Counted from the stretch's first letter, positions 1 through 10,870 are shown. The stretch is 64,000 nucleotides of DNA from Noviherbaspirillum malthae (GCF_015352985.1 NZ_JACYXF010000011.1:62001-126000), one strand, 5' to 3'. The notes: a model not told the origin generated them from the sequence alone. Numbers and translations are program-made.

Positions 1-26
1 CGTGCGGGGCCATGCGGCCCCTCACG
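1..26. other. Hairpin at the nuoF-nuoG junction
   Basis: An inverted repeat GGGGCC / GGCCCC with a 4-nt loop (positions 6-21) is extended by outer CGTG / CACG arms. It lies immediately after the nuoF stop codon on the minus strand and has no U-tract. It probably sits between nuoF and nuoG, so it is more likely an mRNA-stabilising or spacing structure than a terminator. Confidence 0.4.
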
Positions 27-30
27 TGAT

Positions 31-1326
31 TCAGACATAGGCAGGAACGATGCAGCGCTTGTGCTCGATGTGGTACTCGAACTCCTCGCGGAAGTTCTTG
101 ACCATGGCGCGCACGGGCATTGCCGCCGCGTCGCCGAGCGCGCAGATGGTACGTCCCTGAATGTTGTCTGCGATCGAATTCAGCATGTCGAGATCGTCGG
201 CGCGGCCCTGGCCGTGCTCGATGCGATGCACCATCCGGTACAGCCATCCGGTGCCTTCGCGGCAGGGAGTGCACTGGCCGCAGGATTCCTCGTAATAAAA
301 ATACGACAGACGCAGCAGCGACTTGACCATGCAGCGTGTTTCGTCCATGACGATGACCGCGCCGGAGCCGAGCATCGAACCCGCCTTGGCGATCGAGTCG
401 TAGTCCATGTCGGTGGCCATCATCACATCGCCGGTCAGCACGGGCATCGACGATCCGCCGGGAATCACCGCCTTGATCTTCTTGCCGTCGCGCATGCCGC
501 CCGCCAGTTCAAGCAGGGTCGCGAACGGTGTACCGAGCGGGACTTCATAGTTGCCGGGACGCGCAATGTCGCCGGACATCGAGAAGATCTTGGTGCCGCC
601 GTTGTTCGGCTTGCCCAGCGCCGCGTATGCCTCGCCGCCCATGCGCATGATGAAGGGCACGGCCGCAAAGGTCTCGGTGTTGTTGATCGTGGTCGGCTTT
701 CCGTACAGGCCGAAGCTGGCGGGGAACGGCGGCTTGAACCGCGGCTGTCCCTTCTTCCCTTCCAGGGATTCGAGCAGCGCGGTCTCTTCACCGCAGATGT
801 AGGCACCGTAACCATGGAAGGCGTGCAGCTGGAAGCTGAATTCACTGCCCATGATGTTGTTGCCCAGGAAGCCCTCGGCGCGCGCCTCTTCCAGCGCCTC
901 TTCGAAACGCTCGTACTCGGCCCAGACCTCGCCGTGGATATAGTTGTATCCCGCAGTGATGCCCATCGCGTAAGCGCCGATGGCCATGCCCTCGATCAGA
1001 GCATGCGGATTGTAGCGGATGATGTCGCGATCCTTGAACGTGCCGGGCTCGCCCTCGTCGGTATTGCAGACCAGGTACTTCTGGCCGGGGAACTGGCGCG
1101 GCATGAAGCTCCACTTCAGGCCTGTCGGGAAGCCAGCGCCTCCGCGACCGCGCAGCGACGACGCCTTCAGTTCGGCGATGACCTGCTCAGGTGCGATCTT
1201 TTCGTTGAGGATGCGCTTGAGTGCCTCGTATCCGCCTCGCTTGACGTAGTCAGACAGGTGCCAGTTGTTGCCGTCGAGTCCGGCAAGAATCAGCGGATTG
1301 ATATGTCGATTGTGCAGGCTGGTCAT
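31..1326 (-). CDS. nuoF: NADH-quinone oxidoreductase subunit F
   Basis: Flavoprotein subunit of respiratory complex I that oxidises NADH on the cytoplasmic arm. The 431-residue protein is of normal length. The nucleotide/FMN-binding glycine-rich motif [10 protein letters not shown] is at residues 60-69. The [4Fe-4S] (N3) cluster ligands are Cys349, Cys352 and Cys355 in SCGQCTPC, plus Cys395. Its ATG overlaps the nuoE stop codon by four bases (ATGA), so translation is coupled. It is the last nuo gene inside the window; nuoG is expected beyond the left edge. Identification is secure from motifs and neighbours. Confidence 0.97.
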   Translation of the reverse strand: MTSLHNRHINPLILAGLDGNNWHLSDYVKRGGYEALKRILNEKIAPEQVIAELKASSLRGRGGAGFPTGLKWSFMPRQFPGQKYLVCNTDEGEPGTFKDRDIIRYNPHALIEGMAIGAYAMGITAGYNYIHGEVWAEYERFEEALEEARAEGFLGNNIMGSEFSFQLHAFHGYGAYICGEETALLESLEGKKGQPRFKPPFPASFGLYGKPTTINNTETFAAVPFIMRMGGEAYAALGKPNNGGTKIFSMSGDIARPGNYEVPLGTPFATLLELAGGMRDGKKIKAVIPGGSSMPVLTGDVMMATDMDYDSIAKAGSMLGSGAVIVMDETRCMVKSLLRLSYFYYEESCGQCTPCREGTGWLYRMVHRIEHGQGRADDLDMLNSIADNIQGRTICALGDAAAMPVRAMVKNFREEFEYHIEHKRCIVPAYV

Positions 1327-1814
1327 TTCTTCAATTCCTCTACCAGCGCATCGATCTTTTCATTGGACATGAAGCTGCACATGCGCTTGTTATTGACGAT
1401 CATGACGGGCGCGTCGCCGCAGGCACCCATGCACTCGCCTTCAACAAGCGTGAACTGGCCGTCGGCGGATGTTTCCTTGTAGTCGATACCCAGCTTCTCT
1501 TTCAGGTAATGCGCGGCCTTTTCGCCGCCAGAAAGCTGGCACGGCAGGTTGGTACAGACCGAGATCTTGTACTTGCCCACCGGCTTGGTGTCGTACATAT
1601 TGTAAAAAGTTGCTACTTCCTGCACTGCGATCGGCGGCATGCCGATATAGTTGGCCACATCCACCATGACTTCGGGGGGCAGCCAGCCCTTTTCGCTCTG
1701 GGCAATCGCCAGAGCCGCCATGACGGCGGACTGCCGCTGGTCGGCAGGGAATTTCGCGAGTTCGCGATCAATCTTCTTGTAAGCTTCTTGACTTAACAGC
1801 ATATCGTCAACCAT
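1323..1814 (-). CDS. nuoE: NADH-quinone oxidoreductase subunit E
   Basis: 24-kDa-type subunit of complex I, a thioredoxin-fold protein carrying the N1a [2Fe-2S] cluster. The four ligands are visible as Cys87, Cys92, Cys128 and Cys132 of 163 residues. It lies between nuoD and nuoF and overlaps nuoF by 4 nt. The start is uncertain: ATG at 1814 and an in-frame ATG at 1802 ([10 protein letters not shown]) are both possible, and neither has a good Shine-Dalgarno sequence. Function is not in doubt. Confidence 0.96.
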   Translation of the reverse strand: MVDDMLLSQEAYKKIDRELAKFPADQRQSAVMAALAIAQSEKGWLPPEVMVDVANYIGMPPIAVQEVATFYNMYDTKPVGKYKISVCTNLPCQLSGGEKAAHYLKEKLGIDYKETSADGQFTLVEGECMGACGDAPVMIVNNKRMCSFMSNEKIDALVEELKK

Positions 1815-1835
1815 TCGTGCGCAGCGTCTGCGCGG

Positions 1836-3089
1836 TTATCGGTCAATCTCACCGAACACGATATCTTGCGTGCCGATGATCGTTACTGCGTCCGCAATCA
1901 TGTGACCCTTGGCCATTTCGTCCAGCCCCTGCAGGTGCGGGAAGCCGGGAGCGCGGATTTTCATGCGATAAGGCTTGTTTGCGCCGTCCGAAATCAGGTA
2001 GACGCCGAACTCGCCCTTCGGATGCTCGACGGCGGCATAGGCCTCGCCTTCCGGTACATGGAAGCCTTCGGTAAAGAGCTTGAAGTGATGGATCAGCTCT
2101 TCCATGTTGGACTTCATGTTGACGCGCGACGGCGGCGCAACCTTGTGGTTGTCGGTCATCACCGGGCCGGGGTTGTTGCGCAGCCACTCGATGCACTGCT
2201 TGATGATGCGGTTCGACTGGCGCATTTCCTCGACGCGCACCAGGTAGCGGTCGTAGCAATCGCCGTTGACGCCGACCGGGATGTCGAAATCGAGCAGGTC
2301 ATACACTTCGTACGGCTGCTTCTTGCGCAGGTCCCATGCGATACCCGAGCCGCGCAGCATCGGACCGGTGAAGCCCATTGCCTTGGCCCGCTCGGGCGAT
2401 ACCACGCCGATGCCGACCAGGCGCTGCTTCCAGATACGGTTATCCGTCAGCAGGGTTTCGTATTCATCGACGTAGCCCGGGAAACGGTTGGTGAAGTCTT
2501 CGATGAAATCGAGCAGGGAACCCTGGCGGTTTTCATTGAGCTGGCGAATCGCCTTTTCATTGCGGACGGCCGATGCCTTGTACTGCGGCATCGCGTCGGG
2601 AAGGTCGCGGTAGACGCCGCCCGGCCGGTAATAGGCGGCGTGCATGCGTGCGCCGGAGACCGCTTCATAGCAGTCCATCAGGTCTTCGCGCTCGCGGAAT
2701 GCGTACAGGAAGACGGCCATCGCGCCGACGTCCAGACCGTGCGCACCAATCCACAGCAGGTGGTTCAGGATGCGGGTGATCTCGTCGAACATCACGCGGA
2801 TGTACTGCGCGCGCAGCGGCACCTCGATGCCGAGCAGCTTCTCGATGGCGAGAACATAGCCGTGCTCGTTGCACATCATCGACACGTAGTCGAGGCGGTC
2901 CATGTAGGGAACGGACTGCAGGAAGGTCTTCTGCTCCGCCAGCTTTTCGGTCGCACGGTGAAGCAGGCCGATATGGGGATCGGCACGCTGGATCACTTCG
3001 CCATCAAGCTCAAGCACAAGGCGCAGCACGCCGTGCGCCGCCGGATGCTGCGGACCGAAGTTCAGTGTGTAATTCTTAATCTCAGCCAT
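1836..3089 (-). CDS. nuoD: NADH-quinone oxidoreductase subunit D
   Basis: 49-kDa-type subunit of complex I, which lines the quinone-binding cavity together with NuoB. The 417-residue protein opens with [20 protein letters not shown], the hallmark of the family, followed by [11 protein letters not shown]. It is a separate protein here and not the NuoCD fusion found in enterobacteria. Its ATG shares one base with the nuoC stop (TAATG), indicating coupled translation within the nuo operon. Confidence 0.97.
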   Translation of the reverse strand: MAEIKNYTLNFGPQHPAAHGVLRLVLELDGEVIQRADPHIGLLHRATEKLAEQKTFLQSVPYMDRLDYVSMMCNEHGYVLAIEKLLGIEVPLRAQYIRVMFDEITRILNHLLWIGAHGLDVGAMAVFLYAFREREDLMDCYEAVSGARMHAAYYRPGGVYRDLPDAMPQYKASAVRNEKAIRQLNENRQGSLLDFIEDFTNRFPGYVDEYETLLTDNRIWKQRLVGIGVVSPERAKAMGFTGPMLRGSGIAWDLRKKQPYEVYDLLDFDIPVGVNGDCYDRYLVRVEEMRQSNRIIKQCIEWLRNNPGPVMTDNHKVAPPSRVNMKSNMEELIHHFKLFTEGFHVPEGEAYAAVEHPKGEFGVYLISDGANKPYRMKIRAPGFPHLQGLDEMAKGHMIADAVTIIGTQDIVFGEIDR

Positions 3090-3685
3090 TATTTCATCCC
3101 GTATTTCTCTTCGCGAATCACACGCGGAATGATTTCACGCGGCTCAATCGTCACGGGTTGGTAAATCACTCGCCTCTGCTCGGCGTCGTAGCGCATTTCG
3201 ACATAGCCCGATACCGGGAAATCCTTGCGGAACGGATGGCCGATGAAGCCGTAATCGGTCAGAATGCGACGCAGGTCGTTATGCCCTTCGAACAGGATGC
3301 CGAAGAAGTCAAAGGCTTCACGCTCATACCAGTTGGCGGTCGACCAGGTGTCGACCAGCGAAGCCACGACAGGCATTTCATCGTCCGGCGCAAAGACCCG
3401 GACGCGGATGCGCCAGTTGTGGGTTACCGACAGCAGATGCGAGACGACCGCGAAGCGGGGACCGTCCCATACGCCATCGCCGTATGTCGAATAGTCGACG
3501 CCGCACAGATCGATCAGCTCTTCGAAACGCAGATCCGCATGATCGCGCAATACGCGCATCGCAGACAGATAATCGGAGGCAGCAACGACGATCGTCACTT
3601 CTCCCAATGCCACCTTGAGATCCTGGATCTGGCCGCCGAGCGCATTGCGCACTGCGGCTTCAAGGGTTTCAATTTTTGTCGTCAT
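3089..3685 (-). CDS. nuoC: NADH-quinone oxidoreductase subunit C
   Basis: 30-kDa-type subunit of complex I in the peripheral arm, needed for assembly and contact with NuoD. The 198-residue protein has the family signature [17 protein letters not shown] followed by [20 protein letters not shown]. It is a stand-alone NuoC, as usual in Betaproteobacteria. It lies 19 nt after nuoB and overlaps nuoD by one base. Confidence 0.97.
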   Translation of the reverse strand: MTTKIETLEAAVRNALGGQIQDLKVALGEVTIVVAASDYLSAMRVLRDHADLRFEELIDLCGVDYSTYGDGVWDGPRFAVVSHLLSVTHNWRIRVRVFAPDDEMPVVASLVDTWSTANWYEREAFDFFGILFEGHNDLRRILTDYGFIGHPFRKDFPVSGYVEMRYDAEQRRVIYQPVTIEPREIIPRVIREEKYGMK

Positions 3686-3704
3686 ATTTCTTTAACGCGA
3701 TCTG

Positions 3705-4181
3705 TTAGCGCGCAATCGTATTGGTGCGCTTGATCTTGTTTTGCAGCTGGAGAATGCCGTAGAGAAGCGCTTCCGCAGTCGGAGGACAGCCCGGCACGTA
3801 CACATCCACGGGCACGATACGGTCGCAGCCGCGCACCACGGAATAGGAGTAGTGATAGTAGCCGCCACCGTTGGCGCAGGTGCCCATCGAGATCACCCAG
3901 CGCGGCTCGGCCATCTGGTCGTACACCTTGCGTAGGGCCGGCGCCATCTTGTTGCACAGCGTGCCGGCGACGATCATGACGTCGGACTGGCGGGGCGACG
4001 GACGAAACACGATGCCGAAGCGGTCAAGATCGTAGCGCGATGCGCCGGCGTGCATCATTTCAACCGCGCAGCAAGCCAATCCGAACGTCATCGGCCACAG
4101 CGAGCCGGTTCGCGTCCAGTTGATCAGCTTGTCCGCTGTCGTCGTAATAAAACCTTCGTTCAAAACACCATCAATAGCCAT
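3705..4181 (-). CDS. nuoB: NADH-quinone oxidoreductase subunit B
   Basis: PSST-type subunit of complex I that holds the terminal N2 [4Fe-4S] cluster and passes electrons to quinone. The ligands are visible: adjacent Cys37-Cys38 (GLACCAVEM), Cys102 (MGTCANGGG) and Cys132 (VPGCPPTAE) in a 158-residue protein. It sits three bases after nuoA in the same minus-strand operon. Confidence 0.97.
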   Translation of the reverse strand: MAIDGVLNEGFITTTADKLINWTRTGSLWPMTFGLACCAVEMMHAGASRYDLDRFGIVFRPSPRQSDVMIVAGTLCNKMAPALRKVYDQMAEPRWVISMGTCANGGGYYHYSYSVVRGCDRIVPVDVYVPGCPPTAEALLYGILQLQNKIKRTNTIAR

Positions 4182-4184
4182 GAC

Positions 4185-4544
4185 TTACTCCCAATCCAGC
4201 GCGCCCTTCTTCCAGATGTACCAGAAGCCCACGACGAATTCGGCGATAAACACCAGCATCGTCAGGAAGCCCTGCCATCCGAGGTCGCGCATTGCCACGC
4301 CCCACGGGAAGAAAAATGCGGTTTCCAGATCGAACAAAATGAACAGAATGGCGACAAGGTAGTAGCGCACGTCGAACTTCATGCGCGCATCCTCGAATGC
4401 CTCGAAGCCGCACTCGTACGGAGACAGCTTCTCTACATCGGGTTTATGCGGCGCAAGCACGCGACCCAGAACCTGCGGAACGACGCCGACGCCGATGCCG
4501 ACAAGAATGAACAAAAGTACGGGGAAATAATTTTCGAGGTTCAC
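4185..4544 (-). CDS. nuoA: NADH-quinone oxidoreductase subunit A
   Basis: Small membrane subunit of complex I with three transmembrane helices. The 119-residue protein carries the conserved loop PYECGFEAF and the acidic-aromatic stretch [13 protein letters not shown]. It is the first gene of the nuo operon. The start is GTG at 4544 (GTG AAC CTC GAA); no clear Shine-Dalgarno sequence is visible upstream. Upstream lies tRNA-Leu, about 100 nt away on the same strand. Confidence 0.96.
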   Translation of the reverse strand: MNLENYFPVLLFILVGIGVGVVPQVLGRVLAPHKPDVEKLSPYECGFEAFEDARMKFDVRYYLVAILFILFDLETAFFFPWGVAMRDLGWQGFLTMLVFIAEFVVGFWYIWKKGALDWE

Positions 4545-4645
4545 GATAAGGAGCGGATGTTGGTTAGTTGAATGATTGGCAAATCAAACCAAATTTCCTC
4601 GATAAAAAGCCAGCTCGGGAAATCCCTTGCTGGCTCCTAGATTAT

Positions 4646-4730
4646 TGGTGCCGACGGCGAGACTCGAACTCGCACAGCTTTCGCCACTACCCCCTCAAGA
4701 TAGCGTGTCTACCAATTTCACCACGTCGGC
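4646..4730 (-). tRNA. tRNA-Leu (anticodon GAG)
   Basis: An 85-nt class II tRNA on the minus strand. The acceptor arms GCCGACG and CGTCGGC pair fully and CCA is encoded in the DNA. The anticodon stem is CTATC/GGTAG (one G-U pair) around the loop TTGAGGG, giving anticodon GAG, which reads CTC and CTT leucine codons. The T-arm is GCGAG-TTCGAGT-CTCGC and a variable arm typical of tRNA-Leu is present. It lies between secG and nuoA. Confidence 0.96.
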
Positions 4731-4801
4731 TAAGACTGCTATTTTACCCTGTTTCGCAGCATTTGTTCAACGCACAATTGCTGACGACCAAGCCCAATAA
4801 A

Positions 4802-5197
4802 CTATTTCGGAATCTGGTTTGCCTGTCCTGCATCACCGGCCGGAGCAGGCGTTGCGGGAGCGGGATTTGCTGTACCTGCAGGCGCGCTGGACGCCGGCGC
4901 CGGAATGGTCGAAGCGGGAGCCGGGAGGCTGTCCATCACACCGCCTGTCGCCGGACCGCGCTTGCCGCCGATGAAGGCCAAGGCGAGCGTTGCAGAGAAA
5001 AATATGACGGCGGCGACTCCGGTGGATTTCGAAAGAAAATTCGAGGAACCGGTAGCGCCGAAGAGACTTCCCGAGGCACCCGAGCCGAAAGCGGCTCCCA
5101 TGTCAGCGCCCTTGCCATGCTGCACCAGAACCAGACCGATAATCGCCAGCGCGGAGATGACTTGCACCACAACAATCAATGTGAACAATACGTTCAT
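4802..5197 (-). CDS. secG: Protein translocase subunit SecG
   Basis: Small component of the SecYEG inner-membrane channel. The 131-residue protein has two hydrophobic helices (about residues 3-24 and 58-76) joined by the conserved glycine-rich loop VQHGKGADMGAAFGSGAS. An Ala/Pro-rich C-terminal tail makes it longer than the E. coli protein, as is common in Burkholderiales. A GGAAAG stretch lies upstream of the ATG. It follows tpiA on the same strand. Confidence 0.94.
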   Translation of the reverse strand: MNVLFTLIVVVQVISALAIIGLVLVQHGKGADMGAAFGSGASGSLFGATGSSNFLSKSTGVAAVIFFSATLALAFIGGKRGPATGGVMDSLPAPASTIPAPASSAPAGTANPAPATPAPAGDAGQANQIPK

Positions 5198-5262
5198 TAC
5201 ATGCTTTCCAATACTTGATTAAAACCTTTGCCGCTTATGCAGATGTGCCTGCACAGACACGC

Positions 5263-6009
5263 TTATGCCGACCGGATGATCGCCAGGAAATCCGCCGCCT
5301 TGAGCGCGGCGCCGCCGATCAGGCCGCCGTCGATATCCTGCATCGCGAGCAGCTCCTTCGCGTTGTCCGGCTTCATGCTGCCGCCGTACAGGATCTGCAC
5401 CGTTTCCGCTGCAGATGCACTTCGGGCCGCAACCCTTGCCCTCAGCAGTGCATGAACGTCCTGCGCCATCTGCGGCGTTGCCGTCTTGCCGGTGCCGATC
5501 GCCCATACCGGTTCGTACGCGATCACCATCTTGCTGCAGTCTGCAGCATCAAGCGCCGACAGTACCGCATCCAGCTGGGCTCCGACCACCGATTCGGTCT
5601 TGCCGGCTTCGCGCTCCTCGAGCGACTCGCCGACGCACACGATCGGCACCAGTCCCGCCTTGATGGCTCGCACCGCCTTGGCAGCAACCAGCTCGCTGGA
5701 TTCGCCATGGTAGGTACGGCGCTCGGAATGGCCGACGATGACGTAGATGCAACCGAAATCGTTCAGCATCGCCGCAGCCACTTCGCCGGTATAGGCGCCC
5801 GACTCGTGCACGGAAACATCTTGACCGCCCCACTTTACGGGCGAGCCTGCAAGCAGCTCCTTGCACTGCGCCAGATAGGGAGCTGGTGCACACACTGCAA
5901 CATCACACGGCGCCTGCGGGAGTTCGCTTTTGATCCCGTCCAGCAGAGCGGCATTGGCAGCCAGGCTGCCGTTCATTTTCCAGTTTCCGGCTATGAGTTT
6001 GCGACGCAT
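5263..6009 (-). CDS. tpiA: Triosephosphate isomerase
   Basis: Interconverts glyceraldehyde-3-phosphate and dihydroxyacetone phosphate in glycolysis and gluconeogenesis. The 248-residue protein has all catalytic elements: Lys11 in GNWKMNGS, His94 in IVGHSERR and Glu166 in the signature [14 protein letters not shown] that begins the flexible loop 6. Length is normal. It lies 65 nt upstream of secG and is probably co-transcribed with it. Confidence 0.96.
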   Translation of the reverse strand: MRRKLIAGNWKMNGSLAANAALLDGIKSELPQAPCDVAVCAPAPYLAQCKELLAGSPVKWGGQDVSVHESGAYTGEVAAAMLNDFGCIYVIVGHSERRTYHGESSELVAAKAVRAIKAGLVPIVCVGESLEEREAGKTESVVGAQLDAVLSALDAADCSKMVIAYEPVWAIGTGKTATPQMAQDVHALLRARVAARSASAAETVQILYGGSMKPDNAKELLAMQDIDGGLIGGAALKAADFLAIIRSA

Positions 6010-6146
6010 AAGGGCCTAAAAATTCGATAACCCTTGATTCTAGCGCGCCGCAACATGGATGGTCAAACCCAGGCAACTTTCTATGACTGCGGACAAGCGG
6101 TTGATGTTCCTCAATCAGGTCCGTAGCCATCAATAAATTTGCCGGT

Positions 6147-7127
6147 CTACCGGACCTGCAGCACGATCTTGCCGACGTGGGCACTGCTCTCCATTAATGT
6201 ATGGGCCTGCGCCGCCTGATCAAGCGGGAAGACGCTATGAATGACCGGCTTGATCTTTCCGGCCTCGATGAGCGGCCAGACGTTTTTGACGAGCTTGTCG
6301 GCGATGGCGGCCTTGAATTCGATGGGACGCGGGCGCAAGGTGGAGCCGGTAATGACAAGACGGCGCCGCAGCACCTGGGAGAAATCGATACTTCCCTTGG
6401 CCCCGCCCAGCAATGCAATGATGACGATTCGGCCATCATCTGCAAGGCAGTTGATTTCGCGGTTGACGTAGTCGCCGGCCACCATGTCCAGCACGACATC
6501 AACGCCCTTCCCGCCTGTTTCCGCCTTGACCACTTCGACAAAGTCTTCATCGCGATAATTGATGCCGCGAACCGCGCCGAACTGTTCGCAGGCGAGTTTC
6601 TTGTCTTCACTGCCGGCGGTCGCGAAGACCCGGTGCCCCATTGCCGACGCCAATTGGATGGCGGTAACGCCGATGCCGGAAGTGCCGCCCTGCACCAGCA
6701 AGGTTTCGCCGCCGGTCAGATGAGCACGGTCGAATACGTTGCTCCACACCGTAAAGAACGTTTCGGGCAGTGATGCCGCCTCGACTGCGCTCAAACCCTT
6801 GGGAGCGGGCAGGCATTGACGCACGGGCGCTGCGCAATACTCCGCATAGCCGCCGCCCTGGACAAGCGCACATACCATCTGCCCTTTGACAAAGCCCGTA
6901 CCGTCAAGATTGCCATCAACGATCTCGCCGGCCACTTCGAGTCCAGGCAGGTCGGATGCGCCGGGCGGCACCGGGTATTGCCCCAGCCGCTGAAATACGT
7001 CCGGACGGTTGATGCCGGCCGCATGCACCTTGATAAGGATCTCGCCTTCCTTGAGCTGGGGTACGGGGCGTTCGCACAACTGCAGCACGTCGGGCGCGCC
7101 GGGCTTTGTGATTTCAATCGCTTTCAT
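6147..7127 (-). CDS. Zinc-independent NAD(P)H quinone oxidoreductase, PIG3 family
   Basis: Medium-chain reductase of the quinone oxidoreductase/PIG3 type, which reduces quinones with NADPH. The chosen start at 7127 gives 326 residues beginning MKAIEITKPGAPDVLQL, the usual family N-terminus, with AGG five bases ahead. The frame stays open further upstream but that stretch lacks family similarity. A GroES-like domain spans about residues 25-125, and the Rossmann nucleotide-binding motif VQGGTSGIGVTA is near residue 145. No zinc-ligand pattern is seen. The physiological substrate is not known. Confidence 0.88.
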   Translation of the reverse strand: MKAIEITKPGAPDVLQLCERPVPQLKEGEILIKVHAAGINRPDVFQRLGQYPVPPGASDLPGLEVAGEIVDGNLDGTGFVKGQMVCALVQGGGYAEYCAAPVRQCLPAPKGLSAVEAASLPETFFTVWSNVFDRAHLTGGETLLVQGGTSGIGVTAIQLASAMGHRVFATAGSEDKKLACEQFGAVRGINYRDEDFVEVVKAETGGKGVDVVLDMVAGDYVNREINCLADDGRIVIIALLGGAKGSIDFSQVLRRRLVITGSTLRPRPIEFKAAIADKLVKNVWPLIEAGKIKPVIHSVFPLDQAAQAHTLMESSAHVGKIVLQVR

Positions 7128-7403
7128 GATGGTCCTGTCGATGTGGAAAAGGCATTTTACGCCAATCGCCTTGTTCTGCCCGGGACCGCAGTCGACGCCC
7201 GGTGAAGCATGGCAGCGGATGACTTCCGATAAGCAGCGCCGCTCCATGTGCTGAAACGTTTCCCCTGAAGTACAAAACATTTCCGCCGCAACATGGCCAG
7301 GACACCAACTGCCTTCTCTCTGCTTTGCGGGTCTGCTCTTTTCATGAACCAAATACGAAATCCATGCATTCAATCCGGCGTCCTCAAGGATCGACAAGCC
7401 CAT

Positions 7404-7437
7404 GAAAAAACCGCCCGGACTTTCGTCCCGGGCGGTT
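7404..7437 (-). terminator. pnp terminator
   Basis: A GC-rich stem (ACCGCCCGG paired with CCGGGCGGT, one bulge) with a short loop is followed on the minus strand by a run of six T residues. It is placed 40 nt after the pnp stop codon and is a standard intrinsic terminator. Confidence 0.9.
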
Positions 7438-7478
7438 CCTGCATCAGGCTTGCGGCATCGTGATGCCGCCGGATGCGC

Positions 7479-9617
7479 TTATTGCTGCTGTTGCTGCTGT
7501 TGCGCAGCACCCGCCTCTTCTGCGGCTGCGGCTTTCATCGACAGCTTCAGGCGGCCGCGGTCGTCCGTCTCCAGCACCTTCACGCGAACCTGCTGGCCTT
7601 CCTTCAGGTAGTCAGCAACCGCATTGACGCGCTCATTGGCGATCTGGCTGATATGCAGCAGGCCGTCCTTGCCCGGCATGACCTGGACGATCGCGCCGAA
7701 GTCGAGCAGCTTGAGCACGACGCCGTCGTAGCTCTTGCCCACTTCCACGGACGCGGTCAGTTCCTCGATGCGGCGTTTGGCCTCCTGGCCCGCAGCAGCG
7801 TCCACGGAGGCGATGGTTACGATGCCATCGTCGCTGATGTCGATCTGCGTGCCGGTTTCTTCGGTGAGCGCGCGAATGACCGCACCGCCCTTGCCGATCA
7901 CGTCGCGGATCTTCTCGGGATTGATCTTGATGGTAATCAGGCGCGGGGCGAAGTCGGAGAGTTCAGCCTTGCCTGTGGGCAGCGCTTCCTGCATCTTGGC
8001 CAGGATATGCATGCGGCCTTCCTTGGCTTGCGCCAGTGCCACCTGCATGATTTCCTTGGTGATGCCCTGGATCTTGATGTCCATCTGCAGCGCGGTGATG
8101 CCGTTGGCGGTACCCGCCACCTTGAAGTCCATGTCGCCGAGGTGATCTTCATCGCCGAGGATGTCGGTCAGGACGGCAAACTTGCTGCCGTCCTTGATCA
8201 GGCCCATCGCGATGCCGGCCACATGGGCCTTCATCGGGACGCCTGCATCCATCAGGGCGAGGCAGCCGCCGCACACCGATGCCATCGAGGAAGAACCGTT
8301 GGACTCGGTGATTTCGGAAACCAGGCGAACCGAATAGCTGAACTCCTCGGGAGACGGCAATGCCGCCTGCAGCGCGCGCTTGGCAAGGCGGCCATGACCG
8401 ATCTCGCGGCGCTTCGGCGTACCGACGCGGCCGGTTTCACCGGTGGCGAACGGAGGCATGTTGTAGTGGAGCATGAAACGGTCCGAGTACTCGCCCATCA
8501 GCGCGTCGATCTTCTGCTCGTCGCGTGCGGTGCCCAGCGTGGCAACGACCAACGCCTGGGTTTCACCGCGCGTGAACAGCGCTGAACCGTGAGTGCGCGG
8601 GAGCACGCTGCTGCGGATGCTGATCGGACGCACGGTGCGTGTATCACGGCCGTCGATGCGCGGCTCGCCTTCAAGAATCTGGGAACGCACGATGCGGGCT
8701 TCCAGGTCGAACAGGATGCTGCCGACTTCCGCGGAATCCGGCGCCGACTGGCCTGCGGCTGCAGCCTGCTCTGCCAGCGCGGCATTCAGCTGTGCCGACA
8801 CGTCGTTCAGCTTGGCGGTGCGCGCCTGCTTGTCCTTGGTCTGATAGGCTTCGCGCAGCTTGCCTTCGGCCAGTTCGGTAACGCGGGCAATCAATGCCTC
8901 GTTCTTCGGCGCGGGCGCCCACTGCACTTCCGGCTTGCCGCCGTCACGCACGAGTTCATGGATGGCGTCGATCACTGCCTTCATCTGCTCATGGCCGTAG
9001 ACAACGGCGCCGAGCATGACTTCTTCGGACAGCTGGTTGGCTTCGGATTCCACCATCAGCACAGCCTGCTCCGTGCCTGCGACGACGAGATCCATTTGCG
9101 ACTTGGGCAGCTGCGAGGCAGTCGGATTGAGGACGTACTGGCCGTCGATATAGCCGACGCGCGCAGCGCCGAGCGGACCATTGAAGGGAATGCCTGCAAC
9201 GCTGATCGCGGCGGATGCGCCGATCATCGCCGGGATGTCGGGGTCAATCTCGGGATTCACCGAGAGGACGTGCACGATGACCTGGACTTCGTTCAGGTAG
9301 CCTTCCGGGAACAGCGGGCGGATAGGACGGTCGATCAGGCGGGAGGTCAGCGTCTCCTTTTCCGAAGGACGGCCTTCACGCTTGAAGAAGCCGCCGGGAA
9401 TGCGGCCGGCTGCATAGCTCTTCTCGACGTAATCGACGGTCAGCGGAAAGAAGTCCTGACCCGGCTTGGCATCCTTGCGGGCGACCACGGTTGCCAGCAC
9501 GACGGTGTCTTCCACCGACACCAACACGGCGCCGGAAGCTTGGCGTGCAATCTCGCCCGTCTCGAGCGTGACCGTATGCTGTCCGTACTGGAAGGTTTTG
9601 GTAACTTTGTTGAACAC
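7479..9617 (-). CDS. pnp: Polyribonucleotide nucleotidyltransferase (PNPase)
   Basis: 3'-5' phosphorolytic exoribonuclease of the RNA degradosome and mRNA turnover. The 712-residue protein has two RNase PH domains (about 1-230 and 310-545), a KH domain with the [12 protein letters not shown] loop (about 555-615) and an S1 domain (about 620-690). The GTG start at 9617 is preceded by AAGGAAACACC, a good ribosome site. The C-terminus ends in seven consecutive glutamines encoded by mixed CAG/CAA codons. It follows rpsO, the usual bacterial arrangement, with a terminator between. Confidence 0.97.
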   Translation of the reverse strand: MFNKVTKTFQYGQHTVTLETGEIARQASGAVLVSVEDTVVLATVVARKDAKPGQDFFPLTVDYVEKSYAAGRIPGGFFKREGRPSEKETLTSRLIDRPIRPLFPEGYLNEVQVIVHVLSVNPEIDPDIPAMIGASAAISVAGIPFNGPLGAARVGYIDGQYVLNPTASQLPKSQMDLVVAGTEQAVLMVESEANQLSEEVMLGAVVYGHEQMKAVIDAIHELVRDGGKPEVQWAPAPKNEALIARVTELAEGKLREAYQTKDKQARTAKLNDVSAQLNAALAEQAAAAGQSAPDSAEVGSILFDLEARIVRSQILEGEPRIDGRDTRTVRPISIRSSVLPRTHGSALFTRGETQALVVATLGTARDEQKIDALMGEYSDRFMLHYNMPPFATGETGRVGTPKRREIGHGRLAKRALQAALPSPEEFSYSVRLVSEITESNGSSSMASVCGGCLALMDAGVPMKAHVAGIAMGLIKDGSKFAVLTDILGDEDHLGDMDFKVAGTANGITALQMDIKIQGITKEIMQVALAQAKEGRMHILAKMQEALPTGKAELSDFAPRLITIKINPEKIRDVIGKGGAVIRALTEETGTQIDISDDGIVTIASVDAAAGQEAKRRIEELTASVEVGKSYDGVVLKLLDFGAIVQVMPGKDGLLHISQIANERVNAVADYLKEGQQVRVKVLETDDRGRLKLSMKAAAAEEAGAAQQQQQQQ

Positions 9618-9744
9618 GGTGTTTCCTTTCTATTTTTGCCGACAGAATTTCAGGCGCTGTCGTTCACCTCACCACGGATGACCCGTCACGCATGACATGC
9701 CATCTTTACTGCAGGAAATCACGAAACGCAAATCTCCAAATGGC

Positions 9745-9780
9745 AAAATGCCTGCATCAGAGACTGACGCAGGCATTTTT
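9745..9780 (-). terminator. rpsO-pnp intercistronic terminator
   Basis: An 11-bp perfect stem AAATGCCTGC / GCAGGCATTT with an inner TCAG/CTGA stem. T-runs lie on both sides, so it can act in either direction. It lies between rpsO and pnp, the position of the known rpsO terminator in E. coli, so part of pnp expression probably comes from readthrough or a separate promoter. Confidence 0.85.
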
Positions 9781-9809
9781 CCGATCAACCTCGCGAATAT
9801 CGCAAGAGT

Positions 9810-10079
9810 TTACTTACGCAGACCGAGCTTCTCGATAAGAGCGCGATAGCGATTTGCATCCTTGGCCTTCAGGTAGGAGAGCAGGCGCTTGCGACGGTTA
9901 ACCATCATGATAAGGCCACGGCGGGAGTGGTGATCCTTGGAGTGGGCCTTGAAATGGCCGTTCAGTTCGTTGATGCGAGCGGTCAGGAGTGCAACCTGCA
10001 CTTCCGGAGAGCCGGTGTCGTTGGCGCCGCGCGCGTTGTCCGCGATAATTGCGGCCTTGTTGATGTTTTCTACTGTCAT
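9810..10079 (-). CDS. rpsO: 30S ribosomal protein S15
   Basis: Primary 16S rRNA-binding protein of the small subunit platform, 89 residues, full length. The family core [20 protein letters not shown] is followed by [27 protein letters not shown] lies seven bases ahead of the ATG. It heads the rpsO-pnp pair. In E. coli S15 represses its own translation through a leader pseudoknot; that was not tested here. Confidence 0.98.
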   Translation of the reverse strand: MTVENINKAAIIADNARGANDTGSPEVQVALLTARINELNGHFKAHSKDHHSRRGLIMMVNRRKRLLSYLKAKDANRYRALIEKLGLRK

Positions 10080-10239
10080 GACTTACCTTTCACATGCGGT
10101 GCAGGGAGTCGCAACCCCGACGCACCGTGAACATTTTGGAAATAAACTCGGTCAAAAAACCAAGACGCGCAGTATAGCGGAAATGGCTTCCCGGTTCAAA
10201 TCAATTCAAATACTTAGACAAGAAGATTGGCAGGGCATC

Positions 10240-10782
10240 ATGTATTTCCCCAATAAAACATTGAAATTCGGCTCTCTCAGGCAGTTATGCGTCGCGGCCA
10301 TCCTGTCCACGCTGGTCGGATGCGCATCGATCCTGCCGGCACCTGTCAACGTCGGCGACAGCAAGGCGGATCTCCTGGCAAAGCGCGGCGAACCCACGCA
10401 CCGGTACACCGACGGCAATGAGGAAATCTATGAGTACATGCAAGGTCCGTGGGGGCAGAGAACCTACATGGCCCGCATCGATGCTTCAGGCAGGGTGAAA
10501 TCTTTCGAACAGGTACTCACCAATCAAAAGTTTGCCTCGATCGAAGTCGGCAAGGCGACCAAGGATACGGTGCTGCGTACAATAGGCGCGCCGAGCGACA
10601 CTTCCTATCTCTCCCTGCGAGATCTCGAAGTCTGGTCCTACCCGTACAAAGAGAGCGATGTGTGGAATTCACTGATGCATGTGCATTTCGACCGCTCCGG
10701 CGTCGTTCGCCAGATGATGAACGGCCCTGATCCGAGATTCGATCCGGACAAGCGCTTTCCGTTCGGCTTCGGTTTGCGCTGA
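10240..10782 (+). CDS. Putative outer-membrane lipoprotein, SmpA/OmlA-like
   Basis: 180-residue protein. The signal peptide has a lipobox LVGC with lipidation at Cys28. The mature part begins ASILPAPVNVGDSKADLLAKRG, resembling the fold of BamE/SmpA-OmlA proteins with its 'G-x-P-x-x-x-Y' pattern in KRGEPTHRY. I chose the ATG at 10240 because it gives a proper signal peptide; the frame is open further upstream without meaning. It stands alone on the plus strand between rpsO and leuA. BamE itself is not claimed: the role is unknown beyond a likely envelope location. Confidence 0.75.
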   Translation: MYFPNKTLKFGSLRQLCVAAILSTLVGCASILPAPVNVGDSKADLLAKRGEPTHRYTDGNEEIYEYMQGPWGQRTYMARIDASGRVKSFEQVLTNQKFASIEVGKATKDTVLRTIGAPSDTSYLSLRDLEVWSYPYKESDVWNSLMHVHFDRSGVVRQMMNGPDPRFDPDKRFPFGFGLR

Positions 10783-10846
10783 ACATACAGGGCGAAACTG
10801 GAGAATTTACGGCCCGGCGGCAAAACATTTAACGCCTCCGCATGAA

Positions 10847-10870
10847 AAACGCCGGCATATGCCGGCGTTT
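10847..10870. terminator. Bidirectional terminator between lipoprotein gene and leuA
   Basis: A perfect 24-bp palindrome (AAACGCCGGCAT and its reverse complement) flanked by A-rich and T-rich sequence. It lies between the convergent ends of the lipoprotein gene and leuA and can terminate both. Confidence 0.85.

Noticed and set aside
61-1482. A 473-codon plus-strand frame across nuoF
   Set aside because: Antisense to nuoF, which has all catalytic motifs; translation is His/Val/Arg-rich without domains.
7128-7403. N-terminal extension of the quinone oxidoreductase
   Set aside because: The extension lacks family similarity and the ATG at 7127 gives the standard N-terminus.
7479-7505. CAG/CAA run as a short tandem repeat array
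   Set aside because: It is the in-frame poly-glutamine end of PNPase, only seven codons, with mixed codons.
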